Part shown: positions 25,854-34,702 of the stretch, piece after piece | Layout of the letters: each line of letters begins with the position of its first letter | Numbering within the stretch: position 1 is the first letter of the stretch | Origin: Pedobacter aquae | GTDB taxonomy: Bacteria; Bacteroidota; Bacteroidia; Sphingobacteriales; Sphingobacteriaceae | Assembly: GCF_008195825.1 (NCBI RefSeq) | Contig: NZ_CP043329.1 | Coordinates: 496,001 to 560,000 of the forward strand | Length of the DNA: 64,000 bases | Direction: 5' to 3' | Notes under the pieces: generated by a model | What the model was told of the DNA's origin: nothing | Database searches by the model: none | Seen by the model: only the letters and a program-made list of their open reading frames with translations | Made by a program: the position numbers and the translations under genes

Positions 25854-28682
25854 ATGCAACATATAGGTGAGTTACTACTGTCAGTTCTTCCAAAAGAAAG
25901 AATTAAAACCCGGCTGATAGATTTAGTAGCTTATGCTTCAGATGCAGGTTTTTACCATTTACAACCCAAAGCCGTTGTACAGCCTGTTTCTGTTGATGAG
26001 GTAATTACGCTTTTTCAGTTTTCCTTAAAATATCAAATTCCTTTAACTTTTAGAACTGGCGGTACCAGTTTATCTGGCCAATCTATTACAGATGGTATTC
26101 TGGTAGATTTAAGTCAGTATTGGGATAAGGTTGTTGTAGAAAATGAGGGAAAACAGGTAAGGGTTCAGCCAGGAGTAATTGGTGCTAAGGTTAATCATAC
26201 CTTACAAGGGTACGGTAAAAAAATGGGTCCTGATCCGTCAAGCATTAATTCTGCTATGATGGGAGGGATACTCTCTAACAACTCTAGCGGGATGTGTTGC
26301 GGGGTAAAACATAATTCTTACCATACCACTAAATACATACGTTTTGTGTTGCCAAATGGGCTAGTTTTCTCAACCGAGCATCAGCAAGATTATCCAAGGT
26401 TTAAAGAAGAGTGTCCGGCTATTTATCAGCAAATCATCGATTTAAAAGCGCAAATTACTGCTGATGAAACTATCCGTAATTTCATCAGAGCTAAATATCA
26501 AACCAAAAATACGGTGGGCTATTCTGTAAATGCTTTTATAGATTATGATGAACCTTTAGACATTTTAGCACATTTATTAATTGGTGCCGAAGGAACTTTA
26601 GGCTTTATAGCCGAAGCAGTTTTAGAAACTTTAGACGATTATAAAGAGAAATCAACCTCTTTACTTTACTTTCCAGATATTTATGAAGCCTGTAAGGCCA
26701 TTATCCCGTTAACGGTTTCTGGAGCAGAAGCGGTAGAACTGATGGATAGAGCTTCTTTACGTTCTATAGAACATATTAAGGGTGTGCCCGATATTTTAAA
26801 ATCTTTACCAGAAAGTGCATCGGCTTTATTGATAGAATATCAGGCAAATACGCAGGAAGATTTACAATTAAAAATCAACCAGTTTTTTGTGCTAGTGCCA
26901 GATTTAAAGCTTTTAAACAGTGCCGAGTTTACTAACGACCCTTACCAGCAAGACTTTTTATGGAAGTTACGTAAAGGTATGTTCCCATCTGTTGGTGCGG
27001 TAAGAGCTAGTGGTTCTACGGTTATTTTAGAAGATATTGCTGTCCCGGTAGTACATTTAGGCGATGCCATTTCTGATTTGCAAGTACTTTTCAAGCAATA
27101 TCAGTATGAAAACGCTATTATTTTTGGTCATGCTAAAGATGGTAATATCCATTTCGTGGTCACACAATCTTTTAATACACCAGAAGAAATAAAGCGTTAT
27201 GATAGCTTTTTAAAAGATGTTGTAAATCTAGTTATCCATAAATATCAAGGCACTTTAAAAGCAGAACATGGTACAGGTAGAAACATGGTTCCATTTGTAG
27301 CTACCGAGTGGGGAGAAGATATTTACCAAGTAATGAAGGCTTTAAAAGAGCTGATAGACCCGCAAAACTTATTAAATCCGGGTGTAATTATCAACGCTAA
27401 TAAACAAGCACATATACAGCATTTGAAAGATTTACCTTCTGTAGAAGAAGAGGTAGATAAATGTATGGAGTGCGGTTATTGCGAATACATTTGCCCGAGT
27501 AGAAATATTACTTTAACTCCTCGCCAACGTATTGTAGTAAGGCGTGAGCTGGTTAACTTACGTGATAAAAGAGAATATCAAAAGCATCAGGAATTATTGC
27601 AGCAGTTTCAATACGATGGTATGGATACCTGTGCTGTTGATGGTTTATGCGCTACTGCTTGCCCGGTAGAAATTAATACCGGCGATTTAATTAAACGACT
27701 GAGAAGAGAAAGTCATAACAGGTTTGCCAATAACACAGCACTGTGGGTAGCCAAAAACTTTGCTTTGGCAGAAACTTTTGCTGGTTTAGGGGTAAAAGTT
27801 GGTGAGGGTTTTAATGCCGCTTTTGGTAAAAGTAGTATGCGTAACTTTACCCAAGCTATAAAAAAGCAAATCCCGAGTTTTCCTTTATGGTCTAATCAAT
27901 TAAAATCTACTGGAAAAACTGCTATTTTTAAGCAAAAAGAGGATTTAAGCGGTGTAGTTTATGCACCTACTTGTATCTCCAGAACGATGGGAGGTAGCGT
28001 AGAAAAAGGTAAAAAGAATATCATCTCTACCATGGCTGCTATTTCAGAAAAAGCAGGTTTAAGTTTTATCATTCCTGAAGAGATTGATGGTTTATGTTGC
28101 GGACAAATTTTTTCTTCTAAAGGTTATCAGGATGCTTACCAATATACCAGTAATAAAACCATAGAAAAATTATGGGCAGCAACAGATGGTGGAAGATTAC
28201 CTGTAATGCTGGATATAAGTTCTTGTACTTATACTTTACAGGGATGTAGAAGAGTGCTCACAGAAGCTAATAAATTAAAATTCGATGCCCTCAAAATCAT
28301 TGATAGTATTGATTACATAGCCGATTATATTATCCCAAGGTTAAACAACATCAATAAGAAAAGAAATATTGTATTACACCCTGTTTGCTCTTTAAAGAAG
28401 ATGGGCTTACAGCAAAAGTTTATAAAAGTAGCGCAGTTTTTTGCCGATGAAGTAACCGTACCTTTTAGCGCAGGTTGTTGCGGTATGGCAGGCGATCGTG
28501 GTTTTCTTTTTCCAGAATTAACCGCATCTGCAACTTTACCAGAAGCCCAAGAAGTTAATGCTTGTGGTACTTTTGATGGTTACTATTCTAGCGGAAAAAC
28601 TTGCGAAATAGCCATTTCTGAAGCAGTAGGGCATAACTATGAATCTATTGTGTATTTGGTTGATGAGTGTTTGGGGGAGTAG
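25854..28682 (+). CDS. FAD-linked, Fe-S D-lactate dehydrogenase-type oxidoreductase
   Basis: A 942-residue fusion of an FAD-binding subunit (RTGGTSLSGQSITDGILVD; PDPSS; C-lobe motifs GHAKDGNIHF and AEHGTGRN) and an iron-sulfur subunit with two 4Fe-4S motifs (CMECGYCEYICP, CAVDGLCATACP) and CCG-type segments (CCGQIF, CCGMAGD). This architecture oxidises D-2-hydroxyacids such as D-lactate or glycolate and passes electrons to the membrane quinone pool or similar. Because MurQ produces D-lactate, D-lactate is the likely substrate here. It starts 15 bases after the symporter and ends the unit. Confidence 0.9.
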   Translation: MQHIGELLLSVLPKERIKTRLIDLVAYASDAGFYHLQPKAVVQPVSVDEVITLFQFSLKYQIPLTFRTGGTSLSGQSITDGILVDLSQYWDKVVVENEGKQVRVQPGVIGAKVNHTLQGYGKKMGPDPSSINSAMMGGILSNNSSGMCCGVKHNSYHTTKYIRFVLPNGLVFSTEHQQDYPRFKEECPAIYQQIIDLKAQITADETIRNFIRAKYQTKNTVGYSVNAFIDYDEPLDILAHLLIGAEGTLGFIAEAVLETLDDYKEKSTSLLYFPDIYEACKAIIPLTVSGAEAVELMDRASLRSIEHIKGVPDILKSLPESASALLIEYQANTQEDLQLKINQFFVLVPDLKLLNSAEFTNDPYQQDFLWKLRKGMFPSVGAVRASGSTVILEDIAVPVVHLGDAISDLQVLFKQYQYENAIIFGHAKDGNIHFVVTQSFNTPEEIKRYDSFLKDVVNLVIHKYQGTLKAEHGTGRNMVPFVATEWGEDIYQVMKALKELIDPQNLLNPGVIINANKQAHIQHLKDLPSVEEEVDKCMECGYCEYICPSRNITLTPRQRIVVRRELVNLRDKREYQKHQELLQQFQYDGMDTCAVDGLCATACPVEINTGDLIKRLRRESHNRFANNTALWVAKNFALAETFAGLGVKVGEGFNAAFGKSSMRNFTQAIKKQIPSFPLWSNQLKSTGKTAIFKQKEDLSGVVYAPTCISRTMGGSVEKGKKNIISTMAAISEKAGLSFIIPEEIDGLCCGQIFSSKGYQDAYQYTSNKTIEKLWAATDGGRLPVMLDISSCTYTLQGCRRVLTEANKLKFDALKIIDSIDYIADYIIPRLNNINKKRNIVLHPVCSLKKMGLQQKFIKVAQFFADEVTVPFSAGCCGMAGDRGFLFPELTASATLPEAQEVNACGTFDGYYSSGKTCEIAISEAVGHNYESIVYLVDECLGE

Positions 28683-28735
28683 TTGGTTAGGTTTTAGTTG
28701 GTTAGTTGGTTAGTTTTTAGTTGGTTAGTTCTAAA
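28683..28735 (+). repeat. TTGGTTAG word repeat
   Basis: AGTTGGTTAG is repeated with variable T-rich spacers directly after the oxidoreductase stop codon. It is the reverse complement of the CTAACCAACT words near 3.6 kb. Noncoding. Confidence 0.65.
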
Positions 28736-28775
28736 ATATGGGGACTTATCTTGTGCTCGTTTGCAACGAGTGCTT

Positions 28776-29227
28776 CATATGGTTTTACGATTTCATCGTT
28801 TTTAACGCCTAAGGTTTGATGTTTTTTAACCACAAAGTTCGCAAAGGACACGGAGTTGGGCGGTGAGTTTTATTGATTGATTTTTGTATGAGAGAATGAT
28901 TGATTTTGTATCAGTTGCTAGTTTTCGGTTTCCTGTTACCCGTTGTGTCTATTTTGGACGTTTTAAAGGTTTTTGAATTTTGAATTTTTCCTTTTGAATT
29001 TTTCTTTCATATGGTTTTACGATTTCATCGTTTTTAACGCCTAAGGTTTGATGTTTTTTAACCACAAAGTTCGCAAAGGACACGGAGTTGGGCGGTGAGT
29101 TTTATTGATTGATTTTTGTATGAGAGAATGATTGATTTTGTATCAGTTGCTAGTTTTCGGTTTCCTGTTACCCGTTGTGTCTATTTTGGACGTTTTAAAG
29201 GTTTTTGAATTTTGAATTTTTCCTTTT
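28776..29227 (+). repeat. Perfect 220-base direct duplication in a noncoding spacer
   Basis: 28776-28995 is repeated exactly at 29008-29227, and a third partial copy starts at 29281. The unit joins a CATATGGTTTTACGATTTC head, an ACCACAAAGTTCGCAAAGGA segment and a tail related, in reverse complement, to the 100-base repeats at 3205-3503. The segment TTGCAACGAGTGCTT precedes both the first and the third copies. It occupies most of the 704-base gap 28683-29386. I see no coding potential. Confidence 0.9.
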
Positions 29228-29330
29228 CTACTCTGAGCTCTCTGTGGTCATTATCTTGCGCTCCTTTGCAACGAGTGCTTCATATGGTTTTACGATTTCA
29301 TCGTTTTTAACCTCGCTGGTAAAAAATAAA

Positions 29331-29372
29331 ACAGTGTCTACCAAGAAGAATATAAATCTTGGCGAACACTGT
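29331..29372 (-). terminator. Terminator of the DUF4861 gene
   Basis: On the minus strand, ACAGTGT and CCAAGA pair with TCTTGG and ACACTGT around an AT loop, with a small internal bulge, then TTTATTTTTT. It is placed 14 bases after the stop codon of the gene at 29387. Confidence 0.75.
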
Positions 29373-29386
29373 GGTTTCAAAACAAA

Positions 29387-30763
29387 TTACTTCTTATTCT
29401 CTATTGTTGGTTTTAAAAACCTTACCGGGCTATTAAACTCTTTAGCGGTTTTTACCACATAATCCTGAAAAGATGATGCGGTATTTAAAACTGCTCCATC
29501 TTTCCATGCAGCAAATATGGCATACTCAAAACTATGCTCTTTTGGTACTTGAATTCTAAAAGTATGGTTTCCGCCGCGGTCTGCCGAGAATTGGTATTGT
29601 GGTTTGTAAACATCTTTCACAACAATGGCTTTTCCAATAAAATCCATCATGTACTCTGCTCTGTCATCAATTTTTTCAGGGTCTTTAATACCTTCTGGTC
29701 CAGAGGATATGATGATGCCATTTTGTTGAAATACATCTTCTTTACCCGGTTTTTTACGGATACCACATCCCATTAAAACATCTAAATTTTTAGGAAAAAA
29801 CTTGGTGTAGTTTACTTGGCAAGTGCTATAGTTTTGATGTGCATAAGCCGTATAAAGTTGTTCTAATTCATAAAAACCTTTGCCAGAATCCCAATTCATG
29901 GTTTTTATTTTGATGATAGAGCGTAAAGGCCCATTTACTACAACATCATAGGCATAACGAGTATCACTTATTTGTCCGCCATTCCACATACTTTTAGGTG
30001 CTAAGGCAGCTTTTGCAGGTGTAAAACGTGGTCTGCTAACAGAGTCTGGCTTTGCAGGATTTTCAAAAAGACAAATAGCGCCACCTCCAAAACTATCTCC
30101 TACACTTTGTATATCAGAACCTAAATCTCTAGAAATATTACTTACTCCGTAACCATCTAAATTTTCCATGTATAAGCGTTGCGCCATCAGTAAAGGTTTT
30201 CTTTTAGCAAAAACATCTACCGAGTTTGCAAACCATATTTTCCAACCAACATGTTCTGATTCCCAGAAAGGCATAATATGTCTGGTATAGCTACCAATAT
30301 TGGCATGTGTATAATGTTTATTCCAGCCTCTAATATTCTCGCCCATGTAAATGTATATGGTTTTACTTTCTTTAGGCTTTAAATTGGTCATGAAAAATAA
30401 TTCATCCCAAATGCCATCCTTATCCAAATCATCTAATTGATGAAAAATGGCATGCCCGTTGGTTTCTTTCCTCAGCTCATGTCCGCCTTGGTTTCTTAGT
30501 TGCTGTTCGCTAGGCTCTGGAGCAGGAGGTAAAGAAGGGTCTACCACGGTTACCCACATTTCGTGAATATCAGGAATGGGAAAATCTTTTCTTTTGATGA
30601 TGATAGGGCAGTTTTCTCTGCTGATATCAAGGTCATTTACCAAAGTATAAGCAATTCTTTGTGAAGGATAAAAATCACCTTGTGTATACCATGATTTGCT
30701 CTGTGCAGAAACATACAGACTACACAGCGTAAACAGAGCCGAGAGGATTGTTTTTGTGAACAT
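29387..30763 (-). CDS. DUF4861-type exported protein
   Basis: A 458-residue protein with a signal peptide (ILSALFTLCSLYVSAQ). The sequence reads as a beta-rich, secreted domain with a family-like pattern (LFFMTNLKPKESKTIYIYMG, ENLDGYGVSNISRDLGSD, IIKIKTMNWDSGKGFYELEQLYTAY) that I assign to DUF4861. Such proteins occur in polysaccharide-utilisation loci in Bacteroidota, but their reaction is not established. It lies downstream of the DeoR gene on the same strand, with paired palindromes in between, so that regulator may control it. Confidence 0.65.
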   Translation of the reverse strand: MFTKTILSALFTLCSLYVSAQSKSWYTQGDFYPSQRIAYTLVNDLDISRENCPIIIKRKDFPIPDIHEMWVTVVDPSLPPAPEPSEQQLRNQGGHELRKETNGHAIFHQLDDLDKDGIWDELFFMTNLKPKESKTIYIYMGENIRGWNKHYTHANIGSYTRHIMPFWESEHVGWKIWFANSVDVFAKRKPLLMAQRLYMENLDGYGVSNISRDLGSDIQSVGDSFGGGAICLFENPAKPDSVSRPRFTPAKAALAPKSMWNGGQISDTRYAYDVVVNGPLRSIIKIKTMNWDSGKGFYELEQLYTAYAHQNYSTCQVNYTKFFPKNLDVLMGCGIRKKPGKEDVFQQNGIIISSGPEGIKDPEKIDDRAEYMMDFIGKAIVVKDVYKPQYQFSADRGGNHTFRIQVPKEHSFEYAIFAAWKDGAVLNTASSFQDYVVKTAKEFNSPVRFLKPTIENKK

Positions 30764-30794
30764 GTTTTTAAAATATGATGTTAAAAAATTGGTT

Positions 30795-30816
30795 TATCGA
30801 TATGGAAATCGATTTC
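30795..30816 (-). promoter_or_regulatory. Paired ATCGAT palindromes upstream of the DUF4861 gene
   Basis: TATCGATA (30795-30802) and GAAATCGATTTC (30805-30816) are each perfect palindromes with the same core, centred 12 bases apart and 32-53 bases upstream of the DUF4861 start. A candidate operator, possibly of the adjacent DeoR-type protein. Confidence 0.5.
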
Positions 30817-30867
30817 AAATATAGCAATATTTTAAAAACATGTATTTAAGAAGGACAGATTTTAGCT

Positions 30868-31611
30868 TTAAATGACTTGTACGCTTTTTGCGTAATCTGT
30901 TAACAAGCTATCCTGAGCGTTTAAATCTGTAATAAGATAATCGATACTATTGAGGTTACAAACTTTAAGCTTTTGTATGGAGTTTAATTTCTCTGCAATA
31001 CTTACAATAGCGGTTTTTTGTGCCGATTTAATCATGGCTTTTTTTACTTGTACCACTTCCCAATCAGAATCTGTAATACCTTCTTCTAAAGAAACGCTAT
31101 TGGCACCTAATAAGCATAAATCAACTTTAATATCATTAAGCTCGCTCACAACTTTAGAACCTATGCTTATTTGTGCGTTTCTAGAAAGTTGTCCGCCTAA
31201 TAAAATAACTTGCAAATTTGGTTTTTCTGCTAGTTCTAATGCAACTAAAGGACTAATAGTGAAAAAGGTACAAGTTAAATGATCAGGAATCATCCTTACC
31301 AGTTCTATCATGGTGGTACCGCCGCTGGCTAATAAAGTCATGCCGTTTTGGATGAGCGATAATGCCTTCCTAGAAATCTCTTTTTTAGCATCTTTAGCAT
31401 AAGCATCTACCTGTTGGAAAGGGTAATGAAAAGATTTTGATAAAGCACCGCCATGTACTTTTAAAATCTTACCACTTTCTGCTAGTTCGTTTAAATCTCT
31501 TCTTATGGTATCTTCAGAAACTACCAATTGTTCGCTCAAATCAGACGATAAAACTTTGTTGTGTAAGTTTATTTGTTTGAGGATATAGGCATGGCGTTCT
31601 TCTTTTAACAT
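30868..31611 (-). CDS. DeoR/GlpR family transcriptional regulator
   Basis: A 247-residue regulator with an N-terminal winged helix (MLKEERHAYILKQINLH, LVVSEDTIRRDLNELAESGKILKVHGGAL) and a C-terminal DeoR sensor domain that resembles phosphosugar isomerases (TLLASGGTTMIELVRMIP, LLGGQLSRNAQISIGS, LLGANSVSLEEGITD). Such repressors respond to phosphorylated sugars. I chose ATG at 31611, the usual start of this family, over an ATG seven codons upstream. Confidence 0.9.
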   Translation of the reverse strand: MLKEERHAYILKQINLHNKVLSSDLSEQLVVSEDTIRRDLNELAESGKILKVHGGALSKSFHYPFQQVDAYAKDAKKEISRKALSLIQNGMTLLASGGTTMIELVRMIPDHLTCTFFTISPLVALELAEKPNLQVILLGGQLSRNAQISIGSKVVSELNDIKVDLCLLGANSVSLEEGITDSDWEVVQVKKAMIKSAQKTAIVSIAEKLNSIQKLKVCNLNSIDYLITDLNAQDSLLTDYAKSVQVI

Positions 31612-31667
31612 ATTTTTAGATTTAACAAACAAATGTATTTAAATGGGACTTAAAACTCAAATTGTAT

Positions 31668-32411
31668 TTATCGGTAATAGAAATTAAATCGTCTTTCAAA
31701 GCTATCTATACCTCCAAATAAGGTATTGAAAATTTGTTCTGTACCGATTCCTTTTTTCATCATATTGGCCATCTTACCAATTAGTAGCGGGTCTTGTTTA
31801 ATGATATAATAAACCATGCAGTAAGAAATGGTGTACATGTCTTGTACCTTGTTTTTGTCTTGCCAGCTGTTATGGCTGTTTAAGAAAGCGCTGATATTGG
31901 TAGGAGCATTTCTATTGTCGGCTTTCATTTTATCCAGGTAATGAAATTGCGCATTCACCTGAATTTTATAATTTTCTTCTTTTAGAGATTCTAAAAACTC
32001 TGCTAAACCTTCATTAAACCATCTGGGTGGGTTTCTAATGCTATGCCTGAGTAGGGCGTGGCTCATCTCATGTAAAATGATCTCTATATCTGCTATGCTT
32101 TGGTAAAGCACATAAGATTGGTTGGTCTTGGGCGAATAAAATCCAGATTCTGTTAACCCTTTTAAGCCAAATTCTTGTAAAAGAGCTCTAAAGTCTTTCC
32201 CTTTGTTGTATAGGTTAATGTAGATAGTTAAGCTGTCATTTTCTGCATCCTTAAATAAACCATTAAATATTTTGACTTCGTAAGTTGCTAAGCGTTCTAT
32301 TTTTGCTCTTTCTTCTGGTTTTAAGCTAAAACCGATTTCTTTGATAGCTAATTTCTGGCTGTAGCAGTAAAAACTACAAAGCAATAGCCATATGGTAATA
32401 TGTATTTTCAC
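31668..32411 (-). CDS. Exported HExxH metalloprotease-like protein
   Basis: A protein of about 247 residues with a signal peptide (WLLLCSFYCYSQ) and a gluzincin core: HEMSH (zinc ligands) followed about 18 residues later by NEGLAEF, whose Glu would be the third ligand. Function unknown; related proteins are annotated as peptidase MA-like. No ATG start is available: I placed the start at GTG 32411, which avoids overlap and gives a compact signal peptide; TTG at 32432 is an alternative and overlaps the upstream gene by 16 bases. Confidence 0.7.
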   Translation of the reverse strand: MKIHITIWLLLCSFYCYSQKLAIKEIGFSLKPEERAKIERLATYEVKIFNGLFKDAENDSLTIYINLYNKGKDFRALLQEFGLKGLTESGFYSPKTNQSYVLYQSIADIEIILHEMSHALLRHSIRNPPRWFNEGLAEFLESLKEENYKIQVNAQFHYLDKMKADNRNAPTNISAFLNSHNSWQDKNKVQDMYTISYCMVYYIIKQDPLLIGKMANMMKKGIGTEQIFNTLFGGIDSFERRFNFYYR

Positions 32412-32416
32412 GATGT

Positions 32417-33517
32417 TTAATTTTTCCACCAATTTATGGTTTTATCCATTTTAAAGAAGGATAAAGGTTCTCCTATGCGTGGTGTTTGTAAACTTAAATT
32501 TTGTGCTTTAGCAATATAAGTTAACTTATTAATAGGTTCTGTCCAGTTGTGTAAGGCCAGACTAAATTTAGCCCAATGAACGGGTAAAAGTTGTTTAGTT
32601 TTTAAATCAGCGGCAGCTTGCGCAACTTGCTCTGGAAACATGTGAATAAGCGGCCAGTTGATACCATATTGCCCACATTCTAGAATGGCTAAATCAAAAG
32701 GGCCATATTTATCGCCAATGGTTTTAAAATGGGTATCATAGCCAGAATCTCCGCCTAAATAAATATTCAATTTATCACTTTTAAAAACAAAAGAACTCCA
32801 TAAAGTATTGCCTCTGGTAAATTTTCGGCCAGAAAAATGCCTTGCCGGCGTAGCTGTTATTTTAAAATCTAAAAGCTGAGCTTCATCATACCAATCTAAA
32901 GATTTGATAGCCTCAGTTTTTGCTCCCCAATGTATTAAATGGGCTTCAACACCCAAAGGAACAATGAAGTTCTTTGTCTTCGGGATTAATTTTTGGATGG
33001 TTTGCTCATCTAAATGGTCATAATGATCATGTGTGATGATTAAAATATCAATTTCAGGGAAATCAGCAGCGCTATAATCATAGCTATACTTGAATGGTTT
33101 TCCAAAAAGTGGGATAGGAGAAGCTCTGTTAAAAACAGGGTCAACCAAAATGGTTTTTCCATCAATTAACATTAAATAAGAAGAATGCCCAAACCAAATG
33201 ATTAAGGGTTCATCAGATTTAAGGTTTTTTAAATCGGTTTTAACAACCTGAATTGGCTGCTTAGGCTCTGTTTCTTCTTTGTTAAAAATAAACTCTTGTA
33301 AAACTTTAAAAAAAGACGATTCTGGCAAGCTTACCGTGGTTGGCGAAAGGTTTTGGAAGCTTCCGTCTTTGTAATTGGGTGAAGCTTCTATTCTTTTAAC
33401 TTGTGTTTCATTTGGTGAACCACCAAAAACCGCCGACTGTAAAAATAAGTAAGTTACAATTGCTAGTACAGCAATAAAAACTAAGAAGTACAGCATCATT
33501 TTTTTAAATACCCGCAT
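32417..33517 (-). CDS. MBL-fold hydrolase (NAPE-PLD/UlaG-like), membrane anchored
   Basis: A 366-residue protein with one N-terminal membrane helix (MLYFLVFIAVLAIVTYLFL) and a metallo-beta-lactamase domain: IWFGHSSYLMLIDGKTILVDPVF, the metal motif THDHYDHLD, ATPARHFSGR, YLGGDSGYD and PVHWAKF. This pattern matches NAPE-phospholipase-D-like lactonase or hydrolase families acting on lipids or cyclic esters; the substrate is unknown. Its start overlaps the upstream dehydrogenase by 14 bases, so the genes are probably co-transcribed. Confidence 0.85.
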   Translation of the reverse strand: MRVFKKMMLYFLVFIAVLAIVTYLFLQSAVFGGSPNETQVKRIEASPNYKDGSFQNLSPTTVSLPESSFFKVLQEFIFNKEETEPKQPIQVVKTDLKNLKSDEPLIIWFGHSSYLMLIDGKTILVDPVFNRASPIPLFGKPFKYSYDYSAADFPEIDILIITHDHYDHLDEQTIQKLIPKTKNFIVPLGVEAHLIHWGAKTEAIKSLDWYDEAQLLDFKITATPARHFSGRKFTRGNTLWSSFVFKSDKLNIYLGGDSGYDTHFKTIGDKYGPFDLAILECGQYGINWPLIHMFPEQVAQAAADLKTKQLLPVHWAKFSLALHNWTEPINKLTYIAKAQNLSLQTPRIGEPLSFFKMDKTINWWKN

Positions 33518-34388
33518 CGTTAGAAACTCCTTTAGCTATACTTTCTGCCCAATCTTGCTCGCCCTTACCTTGCGCTATTGCGCTAAGTAAGCGGTTATAA
33601 ACCAAGTTAAGTAATGGGGCAGGCATTTCTGCATCTAATGCCATTTTTGAGGCTAAGCGGGCATCCTTAAAACCCAGTGTAGATTTAAAGCCAACCGGTT
33701 GGTAATTGTTGTTGGCAATTAAAGTTCCGTAGTTTTTATAAATAGGGGCATTAAAAACAGTATTTCCGAAGAAATCAGCTACCTGCTTACGGTCTAAACC
33801 ATTTTTTTCTGCTAGGGTAAATGCTTCCGCCATGGTTTCCATAGAAGCCATAATCATGAAATTGCCAGTAAGTTTAAGCACATTGGCTGCTTTAACATCT
33901 TCGCCAAAATCATAAACAGCTTGTCCAACTTGTTCTAATAAAGGCTTTGCCAATTGTTTAGCCTCATCTTGTCCTGATAAACAAATAAATAATTTTGCTT
34001 CTGCGGCAGCGGTTGGTCTGCCAAAAACAGGGCTACTTAAGTAAATAGAACCATTTTTATGGTGTATATCATTTAAGATGGCAGATGTTTCTGGCGCTAT
34101 GGTACTCATACTGATGTGTATAGCACCCTTTTTTAAGGCTAAGATAAAACCGTTTTCGCCTGTACAGATTTGGTTTAAAGCGTTATCATCTGCAAGCATG
34201 GTAAAAACAAAATCTTTATCAGCAACAGCTTCTGCGGGGCTGTTTGCTAGGAAGTAATTTCCTGTAAGTTGTTGTGCTTTTACGGCAGATCGGTTGTAGA
34301 TACTTACTTCATGCCCGGCATTGATGAGGTTTTGTGCTATGGGAATACCCATATTTCCTAAACCAAGGAAAGCTATTTTTTTTGTCAT
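33504..34388 (-). CDS. NAD(P)-dependent beta-hydroxyacid dehydrogenase
   Basis: A 294-residue enzyme of the 3-hydroxyisobutyrate dehydrogenase family. Cofactor motif IAFLGLGNMGIPIAQNL, substrate-binding motif near SSPVFGRPTAAAEAKLF (family consensus DAPVSGG is altered), and catalytic-Lys motif LKLTGNFMIMASMETMAEA. The substrate is uncertain; relatives include glyoxylate or succinic semialdehyde reductases. I chose ATG at 34388, which removes ten non-family residues and avoids overlap with the LapA-like gene. Confidence 0.85.
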   Translation of the reverse strand: MTKKIAFLGLGNMGIPIAQNLINAGHEVSIYNRSAVKAQQLTGNYFLANSPAEAVADKDFVFTMLADDNALNQICTGENGFILALKKGAIHISMSTIAPETSAILNDIHHKNGSIYLSSPVFGRPTAAAEAKLFICLSGQDEAKQLAKPLLEQVGQAVYDFGEDVKAANVLKLTGNFMIMASMETMAEAFTLAEKNGLDRKQVADFFGNTVFNAPIYKNYGTLIANNNYQPVGFKSTLGFKDARLASKMALDAEMPAPLLNLVYNRLLSAIAQGKGEQDWAESIAKGVSNDAGI

Positions 34389-34389
34389 T

Positions 34390-34701
34390 TTAACTGATAT
34401 AATCTCTGTCTTCATCACTTAAACCTTTTTTATCATGATGATTTAAGTAGTCTTCATTGGGGTTATTTACTTCAAATGGAATATCTTTTGCAATTTCTGT
34501 GGCTAAAGGTGCTTTCTTTTTTGGTCTGGCAATAATTAATCCCACAATAAAACCAAAAACAGTTACAATAAGCATCATGAGGAGTTTAGAAATATAAATT
34601 TCTTTCCAGAGGATGGTAAACAATACCTCATCGGTGTTTTGCATAAAAACAACGGTAATGAAGACCGATAGTATAATAATTGTTAATGTTTTGAAGCTCA
34701 T
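34390..34701 (-). CDS. LapA-domain small membrane protein
   Basis: A 103-residue inner-membrane protein with two helices (about residues 4-20 and 38-58) around a short loop (MQNTDEVLFTILWKEIYIS), the arrangement of LapA/DUF1049 proteins linked to envelope or lipopolysaccharide assembly in other bacteria, followed by an acidic polar tail. It is one base after the large protease gene on the minus strand. Confidence 0.7.
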   Translation of the reverse strand: MSFKTLTIIILSVFITVVFMQNTDEVLFTILWKEIYISKLLMMLIVTVFGFIVGLIIARPKKKAPLATEIAKDIPFEVNNPNEDYLNHHDKKGLSDEDRDYIS

Positions 34702-34702
34702 A

